45,724 bases of DNA. Source: Bacteroidota bacterium. GTDB taxonomy: Bacteria > Bacteroidota > Bacteroidia > UKL13-3. The stretch is from contig CANNQU010000020.1 of the NCBI GenBank assembly GCA_947507965.1, forward strand, positions 1 to 45,724, in the 5' to 3' direction. This document shows, in pieces, positions 9,286 through 18,990 of this stretch. Position numbers and translations under genes: made by a program. The notes below the pieces were generated by a model. The model did not search any database. It was given only the letters and a program-made list of their open reading frames with translations, and was not told where the DNA came from. How positions within the stretch are numbered: the stretch's first letter is position 1; each line of letters begins with the position of its first letter.

Positions 9286-11430
9286 ATGAAAAAAAATACA
9301 TTGGAGGAAGTAAGGAAGCCCAAGGAGGATAAAACGAAAAAAGCCAAACCAAAAAAGGAACTTAAAAAAAAGACTCCGATTTCTAATACCGCATCCAGCC
9401 CATCGAATTTAGCTAAGGGCTTATCTACCATAGAGCGCTCTACCAAGCCAAAAACGAAAAGAAATCCTTCCAAGAAAGAGGCAAAAATGAGCCTTCATAA
9501 CCATCCTTCCACGGCGAATACAAAATCAGCTAATGCAATGCCTTTTAGTTTATTTACGGAGTCGGATATCATTTTATTTAAGGAAGGGAAGCATTTCCGA
9601 TTATACGAAAAGTTGGGATCTCACGTTGTAATTAACAATGGAAAAGAAGGCGTTTATTTTGCCCTGTGGGCTCCCAATGCGATATCGGTAAGTGTGATCG
9701 GCAACTTCAATTCATGGAACAGAGCAACTCATTTTTTGACCGCTCGAGGCGATGGAAGTGGAATTCTGGAAGGCTTTATTCCTGGCATTGTACAAGGAGA
9801 AACCTATAAATATTTTATTGACAGTAATCAAGGGATTCAAATTGAAAAGGGCGACCCCTATTGCTATTATTGGGAGATCCGTCCACTCACGGCATCCATA
9901 ACCTGGAAGCTCACGTATCATTGGAATGATTCGGCATGGATGAAGAAAAGAAAAACACACCAAGCGCTGAACAAACCATACAGTGTTTACGAAGTACATT
10001 TAGGTAGCTGGAAACGTGACCCCAACAACCCGGAGGCCTTTTTATCGTATCGTGACTTGGCGGCCCTATTGCCCCAATATTGCAACGAATTAGGGTTTAC
10101 GCATGTTGAATTGATGCCCGTCATGGAGCATCCGTATGACGGAAGCTGGGGATACCAGCAAACCGGCTATTTTGCGGCTACCTCTCGTTATGGCACACCT
10201 CAAGATTTTATGTTTCTGGTGGATACCTTTCACCAACATCATATCGGTGTATTGCTCGATTGGGTTCCATCGCATTTTCCATACGACATGCATGGCTTGT
10301 TTCAATTTGATGGCACGCATCTCTATGAACATGCCGATATGCGCAAAGGCTATCACCCCGACTGGAAGAGTTATATTTTTAATTCGGGGCGACCGGAAGT
10401 GAAAAGCTTTTTAATAAGCAACGCGTTATTTTGGATGGATAAATTCCATATCGACGGGTTGCGGGTAGATGCGGTGGCGAGTATGTTGCACCTCGATTAC
10501 AGTCGCAAGGAAGGTGAATGGGTACCCAATGAATTAGGTGGAAGAGAAAACCTGGAGAATGTAGCCTTTCTAAAAGAACTGAACGAAACGATTTATGCGG
10601 AATATCCCGATACCCAGATGATTGCTGAAGAAAGCACTTCGTGGCCCGGGGTATCGCACCCAACCTACAACGGAGGCTTGGGCTTCGGCATGAAATGGAT
10701 GATGGGGTGGATGAACGACACGTTAACCTATTTCAAACGTGAGCCAATTCATCGTAAATGGCATCAAAACGACTTGACCTTTAGCCTTGTTTATGCCTTT
10801 AGCGAAAATTTCATGTTGCCATTGAGCCACGATGAAGTGGTGCATGGCAAAGCCTCCATGATAAACAAAATGCCGGGCGATGAATGGCAACGATTTGCCA
10901 ACTTACGTTTACTGTACAGTTATATGTGGATGCACCCCGGCACGAAGCTCTTATTTATGGGAAATGAGTTTGCACAAAACAGTGAATGGAATTTTGAGAG
11001 CAGCCTCCAATGGCATCTGCTCGAATTTGAATCGCACCAAGGAATACAAAAGCTAATTGCTCAGTTAAATCATCTCTATAAAACAGAACCTGCGATGCAT
11101 GAGCATTCTTTCACTTCTGAAGGCTTTGAGTGGATTGCTGGTGATGACACCGAAAATTGCATTCTGGTTTTTATGCGTAAAGGAAAAAAAGCAAAAGACA
11201 CGCTTATCGTGGCTTTAAACTTTACCCCGGAACCCCATTATAACTATGCGATTGGGGTTCCAAAAAAGGGTGTTTATAAGGAAATATTCAATAGTGACGA
11301 TTTAACATTTTGGGGGGCAGGCATCGTCAATGAGACGATCAAAAGCAATGCCCTTGCAAAACACGGGAAACAAAATGCTATTGAGGCTACCCTTCCTCCG
11401 CTGGGGGCAGTGGTATTTAAACTGGTTTAA
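9286..11430 (+). CDS. glgB: 1,4-alpha-glucan (glycogen) branching enzyme GlgB with a basic N-terminal extension
   Basis: Makes alpha-1,6 branches in glycogen in the cytoplasm. After a Lys-rich, low-complexity N-terminal extension of about 75-85 residues comes a CBM48-like domain (FALWAPNAISVSVIGNFNSW) and then the GH13 barrel. Catalytic residues are visible: Asp in DGLRVDAVASML, Glu in MIAEESTSWPG, and Asp in LSHDEVVHGKASM. The C-terminal all-beta domain ends at VVFKLV. The start is uncertain: in-frame ATGs at 9265, 9271 and 9286. A TACTTTTG element at 9255-9262 argues against 9265, and I chose 9286 (MKKNTLEE). The extension is unusual; most branching enzymes of this type begin near the SLFTESDI block. 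Confidence 0.94.
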   Translation: MKKNTLEEVRKPKEDKTKKAKPKKELKKKTPISNTASSPSNLAKGLSTIERSTKPKTKRNPSKKEAKMSLHNHPSTANTKSANAMPFSLFTESDIILFKEGKHFRLYEKLGSHVVINNGKEGVYFALWAPNAISVSVIGNFNSWNRATHFLTARGDGSGILEGFIPGIVQGETYKYFIDSNQGIQIEKGDPYCYYWEIRPLTASITWKLTYHWNDSAWMKKRKTHQALNKPYSVYEVHLGSWKRDPNNPEAFLSYRDLAALLPQYCNELGFTHVELMPVMEHPYDGSWGYQQTGYFAATSRYGTPQDFMFLVDTFHQHHIGVLLDWVPSHFPYDMHGLFQFDGTHLYEHADMRKGYHPDWKSYIFNSGRPEVKSFLISNALFWMDKFHIDGLRVDAVASMLHLDYSRKEGEWVPNELGGRENLENVAFLKELNETIYAEYPDTQMIAEESTSWPGVSHPTYNGGLGFGMKWMMGWMNDTLTYFKREPIHRKWHQNDLTFSLVYAFSENFMLPLSHDEVVHGKASMINKMPGDEWQRFANLRLLYSYMWMHPGTKLLFMGNEFAQNSEWNFESSLQWHLLEFESHQGIQKLIAQLNHLYKTEPAMHEHSFTSEGFEWIAGDDTENCILVFMRKGKKAKDTLIVALNFTPEPHYNYAIGVPKKGVYKEIFNSDDLTFWGAGIVNETIKSNALAKHGKQNAIEATLPPLGAVVFKLV

Positions 11431-11490
11431 GATTTTTTTTTGAGAACATCATAATCTATTTCGTTTTAAATTTAATTTTGTAGTGTTTCT

Positions 11491-11945
11491 ATGGATGCAA
11501 TAATTGATGATAACAGCTATACCGGGTTGGCTTCGTTTGCCCCAATCCCACTCCATGTTTCTTCACCGGCCATAAAGCCGGAAGATCGAAAACTAATAAA
11601 AGCACAAGCGGTAGAAGCGATGCATTTAAAGGCACAGCAACAAATTGATTTGTTGAAACGACAAGCGGCCTTGATTATGGAACAGGCTCGAGAATTGGAA
11701 GACCGGGTACTCATTTCACAACAAATTTACGAAGCTACCATGCGCTTTTCCCCTTCCATGGGAAGACCTATCATATTTACAGGCGCCACGATGGTGAAGT
11801 TATTCTATCCTTAGTTTCGCCAGCCGAATGGGGACAAAAATTTCCTTTCAAGCATTTCGCAGCTACTGTAAAATTATTGGCCGACCACACCTGGGATATC
11901 TTACTAAAAGGTGACGCAGAAGCCGATGAGATCATAGCAAAATAA
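11491..11945 (+). pseudogene. DUF2452-like protein gene interrupted by a -1 frameshift
   Basis: The frame from the ATG at 11491 encodes an N-terminal part with an amphipathic helix (KAQAVEAMHLKAQQQIDLLK) and runs to MRFSP. It then shifts and stops at 11814. The +1-shifted frame from 11754 continues as FHGKTYHIYRRHDGEVILSL, then SPAEWG, and ends at TAA 11943-11945. That is what the family is expected to show after this helix. The break falls at the homopolymers TTTTCCCC (11746-11753); one additional C would restore a protein of about 151 residues. DUF2452 proteins are small, conserved and of unknown function. Either a sequencing indel or a true recent frameshift could explain this. Family naming is from recall. 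Confidence 0.8.
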
Positions 11946-11963
11946 TGGATGAGTAGCAAAAAC

Positions 11964-11997
11964 AAAAAACCGATCTGTGGATACAGACCGGTTTTTC
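11964..11997. terminator. Bidirectional terminator between the DUF2452-like gene and atpC
   Basis: Inverted repeat: 11964-11977 (AAAAACCGaTCTGT) pairs with 11982-11996 (ACAGACCGGTTTTT) around a short loop. A T-run follows on the plus strand and an A-run precedes it, giving T's on the minus strand. It can serve both converging genes. Confidence 0.8.
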
Positions 11998-12023
11998 TTT
12001 TTAGTTGTCTAAACTAATAATAA

Positions 12024-12254
12024 TTAAGCCAACACCACTACTTTGTTATCGCCACACTCTACAATTCCACCATTTATAGCGAACTGTTGTATGCCGCTTG
12101 CAGTATCTACCTTAACTATACCTTGCTTTAAAGACGCTACCATGGGGGCGTGGTGATTTAAAATTTTAAATGACCCATCCGTTCCTGGTAAGGATACTCC
12201 AGTTGCCTCTCCCTCAAAAAGCTTTTTATCGGGAGTTATTATTTCTAGTTGCAT
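12024..12254 (-). CDS. atpC: F1Fo ATP synthase epsilon subunit
   Basis: 76 residues beginning MQLEIITPDKKLFEGEATGV and continuing LPGTDGSFKILNHHAPMVASL, the N-terminal beta-sandwich of the epsilon subunit. The C-terminal helical hairpin found in many bacteria is absent. This short form is common in this phylum, so I do not regard it as truncated. It sits in the rotor stalk of ATP synthase. It follows atpD by 30 bp, so the two form one operon; the other atp genes are not in the window. Confidence 0.95.
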   Translation of the reverse strand: MQLEIITPDKKLFEGEATGVSLPGTDGSFKILNHHAPMVASLKQGIVKVDTASGIQQFAINGGIVECGDNKVVVLA

Positions 12255-12284
12255 TACGTTTGTTGTTACTAATCAAGTGAGTAA

Positions 12285-13805
<1,521 letters not shown>

Positions 13806-13828
13806 CTAAATCTTGATTTTTTGGAGTG

Positions 13829-13836
13829 CAAAGGTA
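13829..13836 (-). promoter_or_regulatory. Predicted -7 element of atpDC
   Basis: Minus strand TACCTTTG, a perfect TAnnTTTG match, 39 bp upstream of the atpD ATG. Transcription would begin near 13822. No TTG was found at the preferred -33 distance. Confidence 0.55.
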
Positions 13837-14381
13837 CTATTTTAAACGAAGAAAAAAATGAAATTATAAACTTTTTATACGCCACTGGATTTAGCCGACT
13901 TCTCTTTACTTGATGGGCTGAAGAGAAGGCCCTAATTAGCCAATTTACGATACGCTTTTGAGCCCCCCTCGGGGCCGACCAGCTGGCTGGCAAATTGAGG
14001 TAATTTTGAATTAAATGCCATCGATGATTACCTGCGAAGGAAGACCAAGCGACATCTCTAAATCGTACAGGAAAAAACGGCCTCAATTTATTTTGGGTTT
14101 TCCAAAAACGAGAACAAGAAAAGGCCTATATTTTTTGCATGCCCAACCAGTATAACATACCGATGGGCTTGAAGCCCAAATTGCTGTTTCCGACAACGAA
14201 GCGATGAAGACTTCAAAGTCGATGATTTGAAAATCTTCAATAAAAGCCTTTGAAGCATCGAAAGTTAGTTTGTCAGGAAGGTTTCGGAGCATTTTTATAT
14301 ACTGTTCTGAGGCTTGCTGTTTCTGTACTTTTTATGCTGTGCCTATTAAAAGATAGCACTAAACACCATCTTAATTTTATT
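13837..14381. other. Non-coding stretch without a recognised gene
   Basis: Between atpD and the membrane protein at 14451. Short open frames exist on the minus strand (13748-14086 and 14083-14292), but none resembles a known protein or has a signal or membrane pattern. Base use is uneven, with a short GC-rich run near 13965-13985 (CCCCCCTCGGGG). I see no RNA gene or mobile element. Confidence 0.5.
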
Positions 14382-14389
14382 TATATTTG
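14382..14389 (+). promoter_or_regulatory. Predicted -7 element of the 14451 membrane protein gene
   Basis: TATATTTG matches TAnnTTTG and would start transcription near 14396, giving a 5' leader of about 55 bases. No good -33 TTG was found. Confidence 0.4.
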
Positions 14390-14450
14390 ACTCGCATCAT
14401 ACGGTCGATTTCGATTTATTGAAGTGCCTATTTAATACTCGCTCGAATTC

Positions 14451-15005
14451 ATGTTAACAATAAAAGAAAAAACAATTCAATATGGTAAGTTCCTATTACT
14501 ATTCTTTTTTGGAATTGCATTGTTATTATTTGACCGCATTTTGCATGATGATGGTTATTCTGAAATAAGTTTTATCGGTTTTCTGGCGATGTCCATCAGC
14601 ATCATTTTCACTATCCTGAATTTGCAATTGGAGCGTATAAAACCAGAGATATGGGTCGTAAAAAACATCGGATTACTTTGCCTTCTTACCGGGATATTGT
14701 GTTTACTCTTTATTGTTGTTTATGCCTATTTTACAAACAGTTTATTGTCTGATATCATACTATTTTCGATGGTACTTATTTTTTCGGGGCTATTGTTTAC
14801 CATCATTAACCCCAACTTTCTTAGTGATGAACAAATTGAAATACTTTTAAAAGAAGGGCATGGAAATACCTTGTTAAATGCAATTTTTAAACAGGCTTCT
14901 TTTACGCGAAAAATAATTTGGGTGGTTTCCGTAATTATAGCATTCATCATCGCAGGATATACCCATCAATACCTTCAGGATTTGATTGGGCAATGGATTT
15001 TATGA
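14451..15005 (+). CDS. Hypothetical integral membrane protein
   Basis: 184 residues, not recognised. Hydrophobic segments at about residues 12-28, 40-58, 74-92, 97-115 and 154-172 suggest five membrane helices. A short soluble loop rich in acidic residues (LSDEQIEILLKEGHGN, about 124-139) precedes the last helix. No catalytic motif is visible. The gene stands alone, convergent with dcd, with a possible promoter at 14382. Codon use looks more AT-rich than that of the neighbouring metabolic genes. Function unknown. Confidence 0.7.
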   Translation: MLTIKEKTIQYGKFLLLFFFGIALLLFDRILHDDGYSEISFIGFLAMSISIIFTILNLQLERIKPEIWVVKNIGLLCLLTGILCLLFIVVYAYFTNSLLSDIILFSMVLIFSGLLFTIINPNFLSDEQIEILLKEGHGNTLLNAIFKQASFTRKIIWVVSVIIAFIIAGYTHQYLQDLIGQWIL

Positions 15006-15019
15006 GTAGGCATCAGTGG

Positions 15020-15048
15020 TTAAGCAATTACCGTAATCCGTTGCTTAA
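15020..15048. terminator. Inverted repeat between convergent genes (possible weak terminator)
   Basis: Perfect 8-bp arms, TTAAGCAA (15020-15027) and TTGCTTAA (15041-15048), lie between the stop of the membrane-protein gene and the stop of dcd. There is no clear T-run, so a terminator role is only possible. Confidence 0.35.
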
Positions 15049-15065
15049 GACTTACGCATCATGTT

Positions 15066-15602
15066 TTAAAATTTATTCTTCCACATCATACTCTCCACCG
15101 GCTTGATGCTTCGTTTGTTGTATTTGGCATCACGCTTTTTATTGTAGAGGGTATTAACCTCACCATCTACTACAAAATAAAGGAGTTGGCCAATAGGCAT
15201 CCCAGCATACACTCGAACGGGCATACTCACCGATATTTCAAGTGTCCAGGTGTTACAGAAGCCCACATCTCCCTTGCCGGCTGTGGCATGGATGTCGATG
15301 CCCAAACGGCCTGTCGATGACTTACCTTCCAAAAATGGAATATGTTTATGCGTCTCGGTATATTCTTCGGTCACGCCCAAATACAGCGTACCCGGATGAA
15401 GTATCAACCCCTCCATGGGAATAATTATTTCTTCTATTTTATTATGTGCTTTTGCGTCTAAAACACGACTGGTATACACAGCAAGATATTTACTTAAATG
15501 CACATCATAACTATTGGTGCCTAGGCAGTCGGGCTGGAAGGGTTCGATGAGGATGGTGCCTTTATTTATCTCTTCTAGTATTTTCTGGTCGCTTAAAATC
15601 AT
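15066..15602 (-). CDS. dcd: dCTP deaminase
   Basis: 178 residues. Converts dCTP to dUTP in the thymidylate supply route, in the cytoplasm as a homotrimer. Visible signatures are MILSDQKI at the N-terminus, CLGTNSYDVHL, EGKSSTGRLGIDIHATAG (nucleotide-binding segment), and GFCNTWTLEIS containing the catalytic Glu. Length is close to the family's usual 180-190 residues. It is transcribed alone, convergent with the membrane-protein gene. I cannot tell from sequence whether it is the mono- or the bifunctional (dUTP-forming) type. Confidence 0.95.
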   Translation of the reverse strand: MILSDQKILEEINKGTILIEPFQPDCLGTNSYDVHLSKYLAVYTSRVLDAKAHNKIEEIIIPMEGLILHPGTLYLGVTEEYTETHKHIPFLEGKSSTGRLGIDIHATAGKGDVGFCNTWTLEISVSMPVRVYAGMPIGQLLYFVVDGEVNTLYNKKRDAKYNKRSIKPVESMMWKNKF

Positions 15603-15917
15603 GGTGCAAATTAAATTCTTTTTTCGAGAGGGGCAAATCGGATTCTAATTCCATGGATTAAAGAAGAAATGTTGTGGTGTAGCATTTATTATAATGCAAT
15701 GCAAAAACTAAAGGAGGAAGACAATCCCTCAAACGTCGGCCTTCGAAATTCATTATTTCAAACAGAACAAACCCCAATTTACCCCTACAATGAAGACTTG
15801 GGGAGGCTTTTGCCTAACTTGTAAAACGAAGGCCAAGAGCTCTTACTACTGGATAAAACGCAGATTAAATAAATACATTATTTTTACCGTTTTAAAATTC
15901 ATCCTTCAACACACCGC
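15603..15917. other. Intergenic stretch between dcd and the GT2 fusion gene
   Basis: About 315 bp between divergently transcribed genes. It must hold both promoters, but I find no clear TAnnTTTG element. No gene, RNA or repeat is recognised. Confidence 0.4.
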
Positions 15918-17858
15918 ATGCAGCTTTCGGTAATCATTGTAAATTATAATGTGAAATACTTTTTGCAACTCTGCTTGCAATCGGTGGAGAGTGCGATGAA
16001 AGGAATTGAAGCCGAAGTATTTGTGGTGGATAACAATTCGAGCGATGGCTCGGTAGAGATGGTGCAGCAATCGTTTCCATGGGTGCAACTTATAGCCAAC
16101 AGGAATAATGCAGGGTTTGGGGCCGCAAATAACCAAGCCATTTCATTGGCCAAAGGCACCTATATTTTATTGCAAAACCCCGACACCGTAGTGGCTGAAG
16201 ATACCTATAGCCGTATCATCGATTTTATGGAGTTGAAGCCTGATGCCGGTGGATTAGGTGTAAAGATGATTGATGGGGTGGGTAAGTTTTTACCCGAATC
16301 GAAACGAGGATTGCCAACACCGGAAGTAGCATTTTATAAGATTTTTGGACTGAGTGTCGTATTCCCTAAATCGAAAATATTTGGGAAGTATCATTTAGGC
16401 TTTTTAGACCATCAGGAAATTCATGTGGTTGACGTGTTGAGTGGAGCCTTTATGCTCATGCGAAAGGAGGTGATTGATAAAATTGGAGCCTTCGACGAAC
16501 AGTTTTTTATGTATGGTGAAGATATTGACCTGTCGTATCGAATATCAGAGGCCGGTTATAAAAACTACTATTATCCAGGCACCACCATTATACACTACAA
16601 AGGAGAAAGCACTAAAAAAGGAAGCTTAAATTATGTGTTTGTGTTTTACAAAGCCATGATCCTGTTTGCGAAGAAACATTTCGCATCGCAAAAAGCAGCT
16701 TTGTTTTCTTTACTCATTAATGTTGCCGTGTACCTTAGAGCAGGGATAGCCCTGGTTTTTCGATTTCTACGGTTTTTTACTCGCCCGGTTCTCGATGCCG
16801 TCATAATGACCTCCATCATGCTCCTACTTATCCCTTGGTATGAGGCCGTAAAATTTAACGGAATTGGTCGATTTCCTGAAATTCTTTATACCATCAATCT
16901 GCCCATCTATATTTTTCTTTGGATGGCTGGATTGTTTTTCACCAATAATTACGCGAAGGAATTCCCGAGAGGCATTTCACTTTTCTATGGTACCGCTCTA
17001 GGTACCCTTTCGATAAGTGTTGTTTATGCCTTTTTGAGTGAAGATATGAGAGCTTCAAGGGCATTGATTTTAATTGGTGGATTTTTAAACTTCACGGCCT
17101 TGTTTCTATTGCGTTGGATTGTTCAACTCGTTAGATACCGAAGAATACGAATGTACAATACCTACCAACATCGAATTATTACCATTGGCGATGAGGCGGA
17201 CGTGCTTGAGCTGACTCATTTGATGCAGAAAAACATCGACAACTTTAATCTTATTGGATTTGCTGGAACAAATCAAAAGGAAGAATTAAAACACGGCTTT
17301 TTAGGTCATTTTATCCGACTTCCCCAAATTTTACAACTCTACAAAACAGAAGAACTCATATTTGTCACTCAAAAAGTTACTTGGAAAGAGGTGATTTCAA
17401 CGATGGAAATGTACCAGCAGAAATTCACCTACAAATTTTTTAATCGGGAAGCCTATTTTGCCATAGGAAGCAACTCTAAAAATGCCGCAGGCGAAACATT
17501 CACCCGTGGCATAAATTATGCTTTGAACACAACAGAAACCAAATACAACAAACGATTTACCGATATTGTTTTGTCGATTATACTTCTGGCAATAAGCCCG
17601 GCTTTACTTCCTTGGATACCCAATAGAATAAACCTATTGGCAAATATTGGGAAGGTATTACGAGGAAAAAAAACATGGGTTGGATTTTCGTTTCCTGAAA
17701 ATCCCAATTTACCCAAAACCAAGATTGGAATACTAAAAACAACGGTTGACACCAACGAAAGTAACGGGCATGTGGCCGACAATGAATACGCCAAAAACTA
17801 TACTTCACTAAAAGATGTACTTATCATCCTAAAGAACATTTCTCAGCTTGGAAACTAA
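15918..17858 (+). CDS. GT2 glycosyltransferase fused to a degenerate polyprenyl-phosphate sugar-transferase-like membrane half
   Basis: 646 residues. Residues 1 to about 240 are a family-2 glycosyltransferase of the rhamnosyltransferase-like type: SVIIVNYNVKYFL, then VVDNNSSDGS, the metal-site region LLQNPDTVV, and MYGEDIDLSYRI. The C-terminal half has several membrane helices (about 265-400), then a Rossmann-like segment (HRIITIGDEADV), then a region resembling the C-terminus of WbaP/WcaJ-type phosphosugar transferases (KRFTDIVLSIILLAISP, KVLRGKKTWVGF, LKDVLIILKNI). The catalytic stretch expected between them is missing. The probable role is transfer of a sugar to a lipid-linked glycan at the inner membrane. 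It is divergent from dcd and convergent with pyrD. Confidence 0.85.
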   Translation: MQLSVIIVNYNVKYFLQLCLQSVESAMKGIEAEVFVVDNNSSDGSVEMVQQSFPWVQLIANRNNAGFGAANNQAISLAKGTYILLQNPDTVVAEDTYSRIIDFMELKPDAGGLGVKMIDGVGKFLPESKRGLPTPEVAFYKIFGLSVVFPKSKIFGKYHLGFLDHQEIHVVDVLSGAFMLMRKEVIDKIGAFDEQFFMYGEDIDLSYRISEAGYKNYYYPGTTIIHYKGESTKKGSLNYVFVFYKAMILFAKKHFASQKAALFSLLINVAVYLRAGIALVFRFLRFFTRPVLDAVIMTSIMLLLIPWYEAVKFNGIGRFPEILYTINLPIYIFLWMAGLFFTNNYAKEFPRGISLFYGTALGTLSISVVYAFLSEDMRASRALILIGGFLNFTALFLLRWIVQLVRYRRIRMYNTYQHRIITIGDEADVLELTHLMQKNIDNFNLIGFAGTNQKEELKHGFLGHFIRLPQILQLYKTEELIFVTQKVTWKEVISTMEMYQQKFTYKFFNREAYFAIGSNSKNAAGETFTRGINYALNTTETKYNKRFTDIVLSIILLAISPALLPWIPNRINLLANIGKVLRGKKTWVGFSFPENPNLPKTKIGILKTTVDTNESNGHVADNEYAKNYTSLKDVLIILKNISQLGN

Positions 17859-17879
17859 GAGCAGAAACAGGAAATAGGC

Positions 17880-18908
17880 CTATTTCATCTTAATCGACAT
17901 CGCTATTTGTCGCACGAGTGCCGGACCTCCGTAGATGAACCCGGTGTATAATTGAACCAGATTTGCTCCTGCATCGATCTTCTGTTGGGCATCCTCTTTC
18001 GTCATAATACCTCCATTTGCGATAATGGGAATTGGTGTTTTTAATCTTAGATATTTGATGATCTCTGTTGATTTTTGAGTGAGTGGGGCACCACTTAAAC
18101 CGCCGGCACCGATGGACGTAATTTTGGCAGCCGACGTTTTCAAGTTTTCTCTTTCGATGGTGGTATTCGTCGCAATCAAACCGTCGAGCTTGGTTTGGTG
18201 CACTACATCCACCACCTCATCTAACTGTTCTGTGGTTAAATCAGGAGCAATTTTAAGCAGTATCGGCTTTTGCGTTTTACCCAATAACATAAAGCTTTCG
18301 CGCAATGACATCAGCTTGGTAATTATTTTAAGAAGTTCATTCTTATCCTGGAGAGCACGCAACCCCGGCGTATTAGGCGAACTTACATTGATAACAAAAT
18401 AATCGCATACTTCGTATAGTTTCTCAAAACAGATAGCGTAGTCATTAACAGCCTCATCGTTAGGCGTGAGTTTGTTTTTTCCGATGTTTCCTCCAATAAT
18501 CAGTTTTGTGGTTCGTTTTCTCAAACGTTCGAAAACAACGTCCACCCCTTCATTATTAAAACCCATCCGGTTTATTAAGGCCCTGTCTTTTACGCATCGA
18601 AACAAACGGGGTTTATCATTTCCAAATTGTGGTTTGGGTGTAACCGTTCCAATTTCAATAAATCCGAAACCTAAGGTTTCCAATATTTCAAGATAATCGG
18701 CATTTTTATCAAAACCAGCAGCCACTCCTACCCCATTCTTGAATTTTAAGCCAAGAAAAGTCACCGGGTTTTCATTTCTATAAATGGTTTGAACGATTTT
18801 TTTCACTCCCGGAATATAAAGAACGATGCGCATGAATTGCATGGTAAACCAATGTGCTGATTCAGCCGACAGAATAAACAGAAGACGTAAGAGTATGGAA
18901 TACATCAT
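17880..18908 (-). CDS. pyrD: Dihydroorotate dehydrogenase (quinone), class 2
   Basis: 342 residues. Oxidises dihydroorotate to orotate with FMN and membrane quinone in pyrimidine synthesis. The N-terminal amphipathic/hydrophobic helices (about residues 1-30) are the membrane-binding extension typical of class 2. Other signatures: GVAAGFDKNADYLE, GFIEIGTVTPKPQ, INRMGFNNEG, NVSSPNTPGLR with the catalytic Ser region, and IIANGGIMTKEDA for phosphate/FMN binding. Full length. The gene ends only 22 bp from the end of the convergent GT2 gene, and the intervening 17871-17886 is a perfect 16-bp palindrome overlapping the stop. Confidence 0.96.
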   Translation of the reverse strand: MMYSILLRLLFILSAESAHWFTMQFMRIVLYIPGVKKIVQTIYRNENPVTFLGLKFKNGVGVAAGFDKNADYLEILETLGFGFIEIGTVTPKPQFGNDKPRLFRCVKDRALINRMGFNNEGVDVVFERLRKRTTKLIIGGNIGKNKLTPNDEAVNDYAICFEKLYEVCDYFVINVSSPNTPGLRALQDKNELLKIITKLMSLRESFMLLGKTQKPILLKIAPDLTTEQLDEVVDVVHQTKLDGLIATNTTIERENLKTSAAKITSIGAGGLSGAPLTQKSTEIIKYLRLKTPIPIIANGGIMTKEDAQQKIDAGANLVQLYTGFIYGGPALVRQIAMSIKMK

Positions 18909-18990
18909 GCAGCGAAAATAAGCACTTTTATGCGTTTTGAATCGAAGTTTGATATCGGCTAGAAAGAAAATTATTATCTTGCGCTTGAAA

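Noticed and set aside
17871-17886. Perfect 16-bp palindrome GAAATAGGCCTATTTC at the end of pyrD
   Set aside because: It overlaps the pyrD stop and has no loop or T-run. It could be chance or a weak end signal, so it is not called as a terminator.
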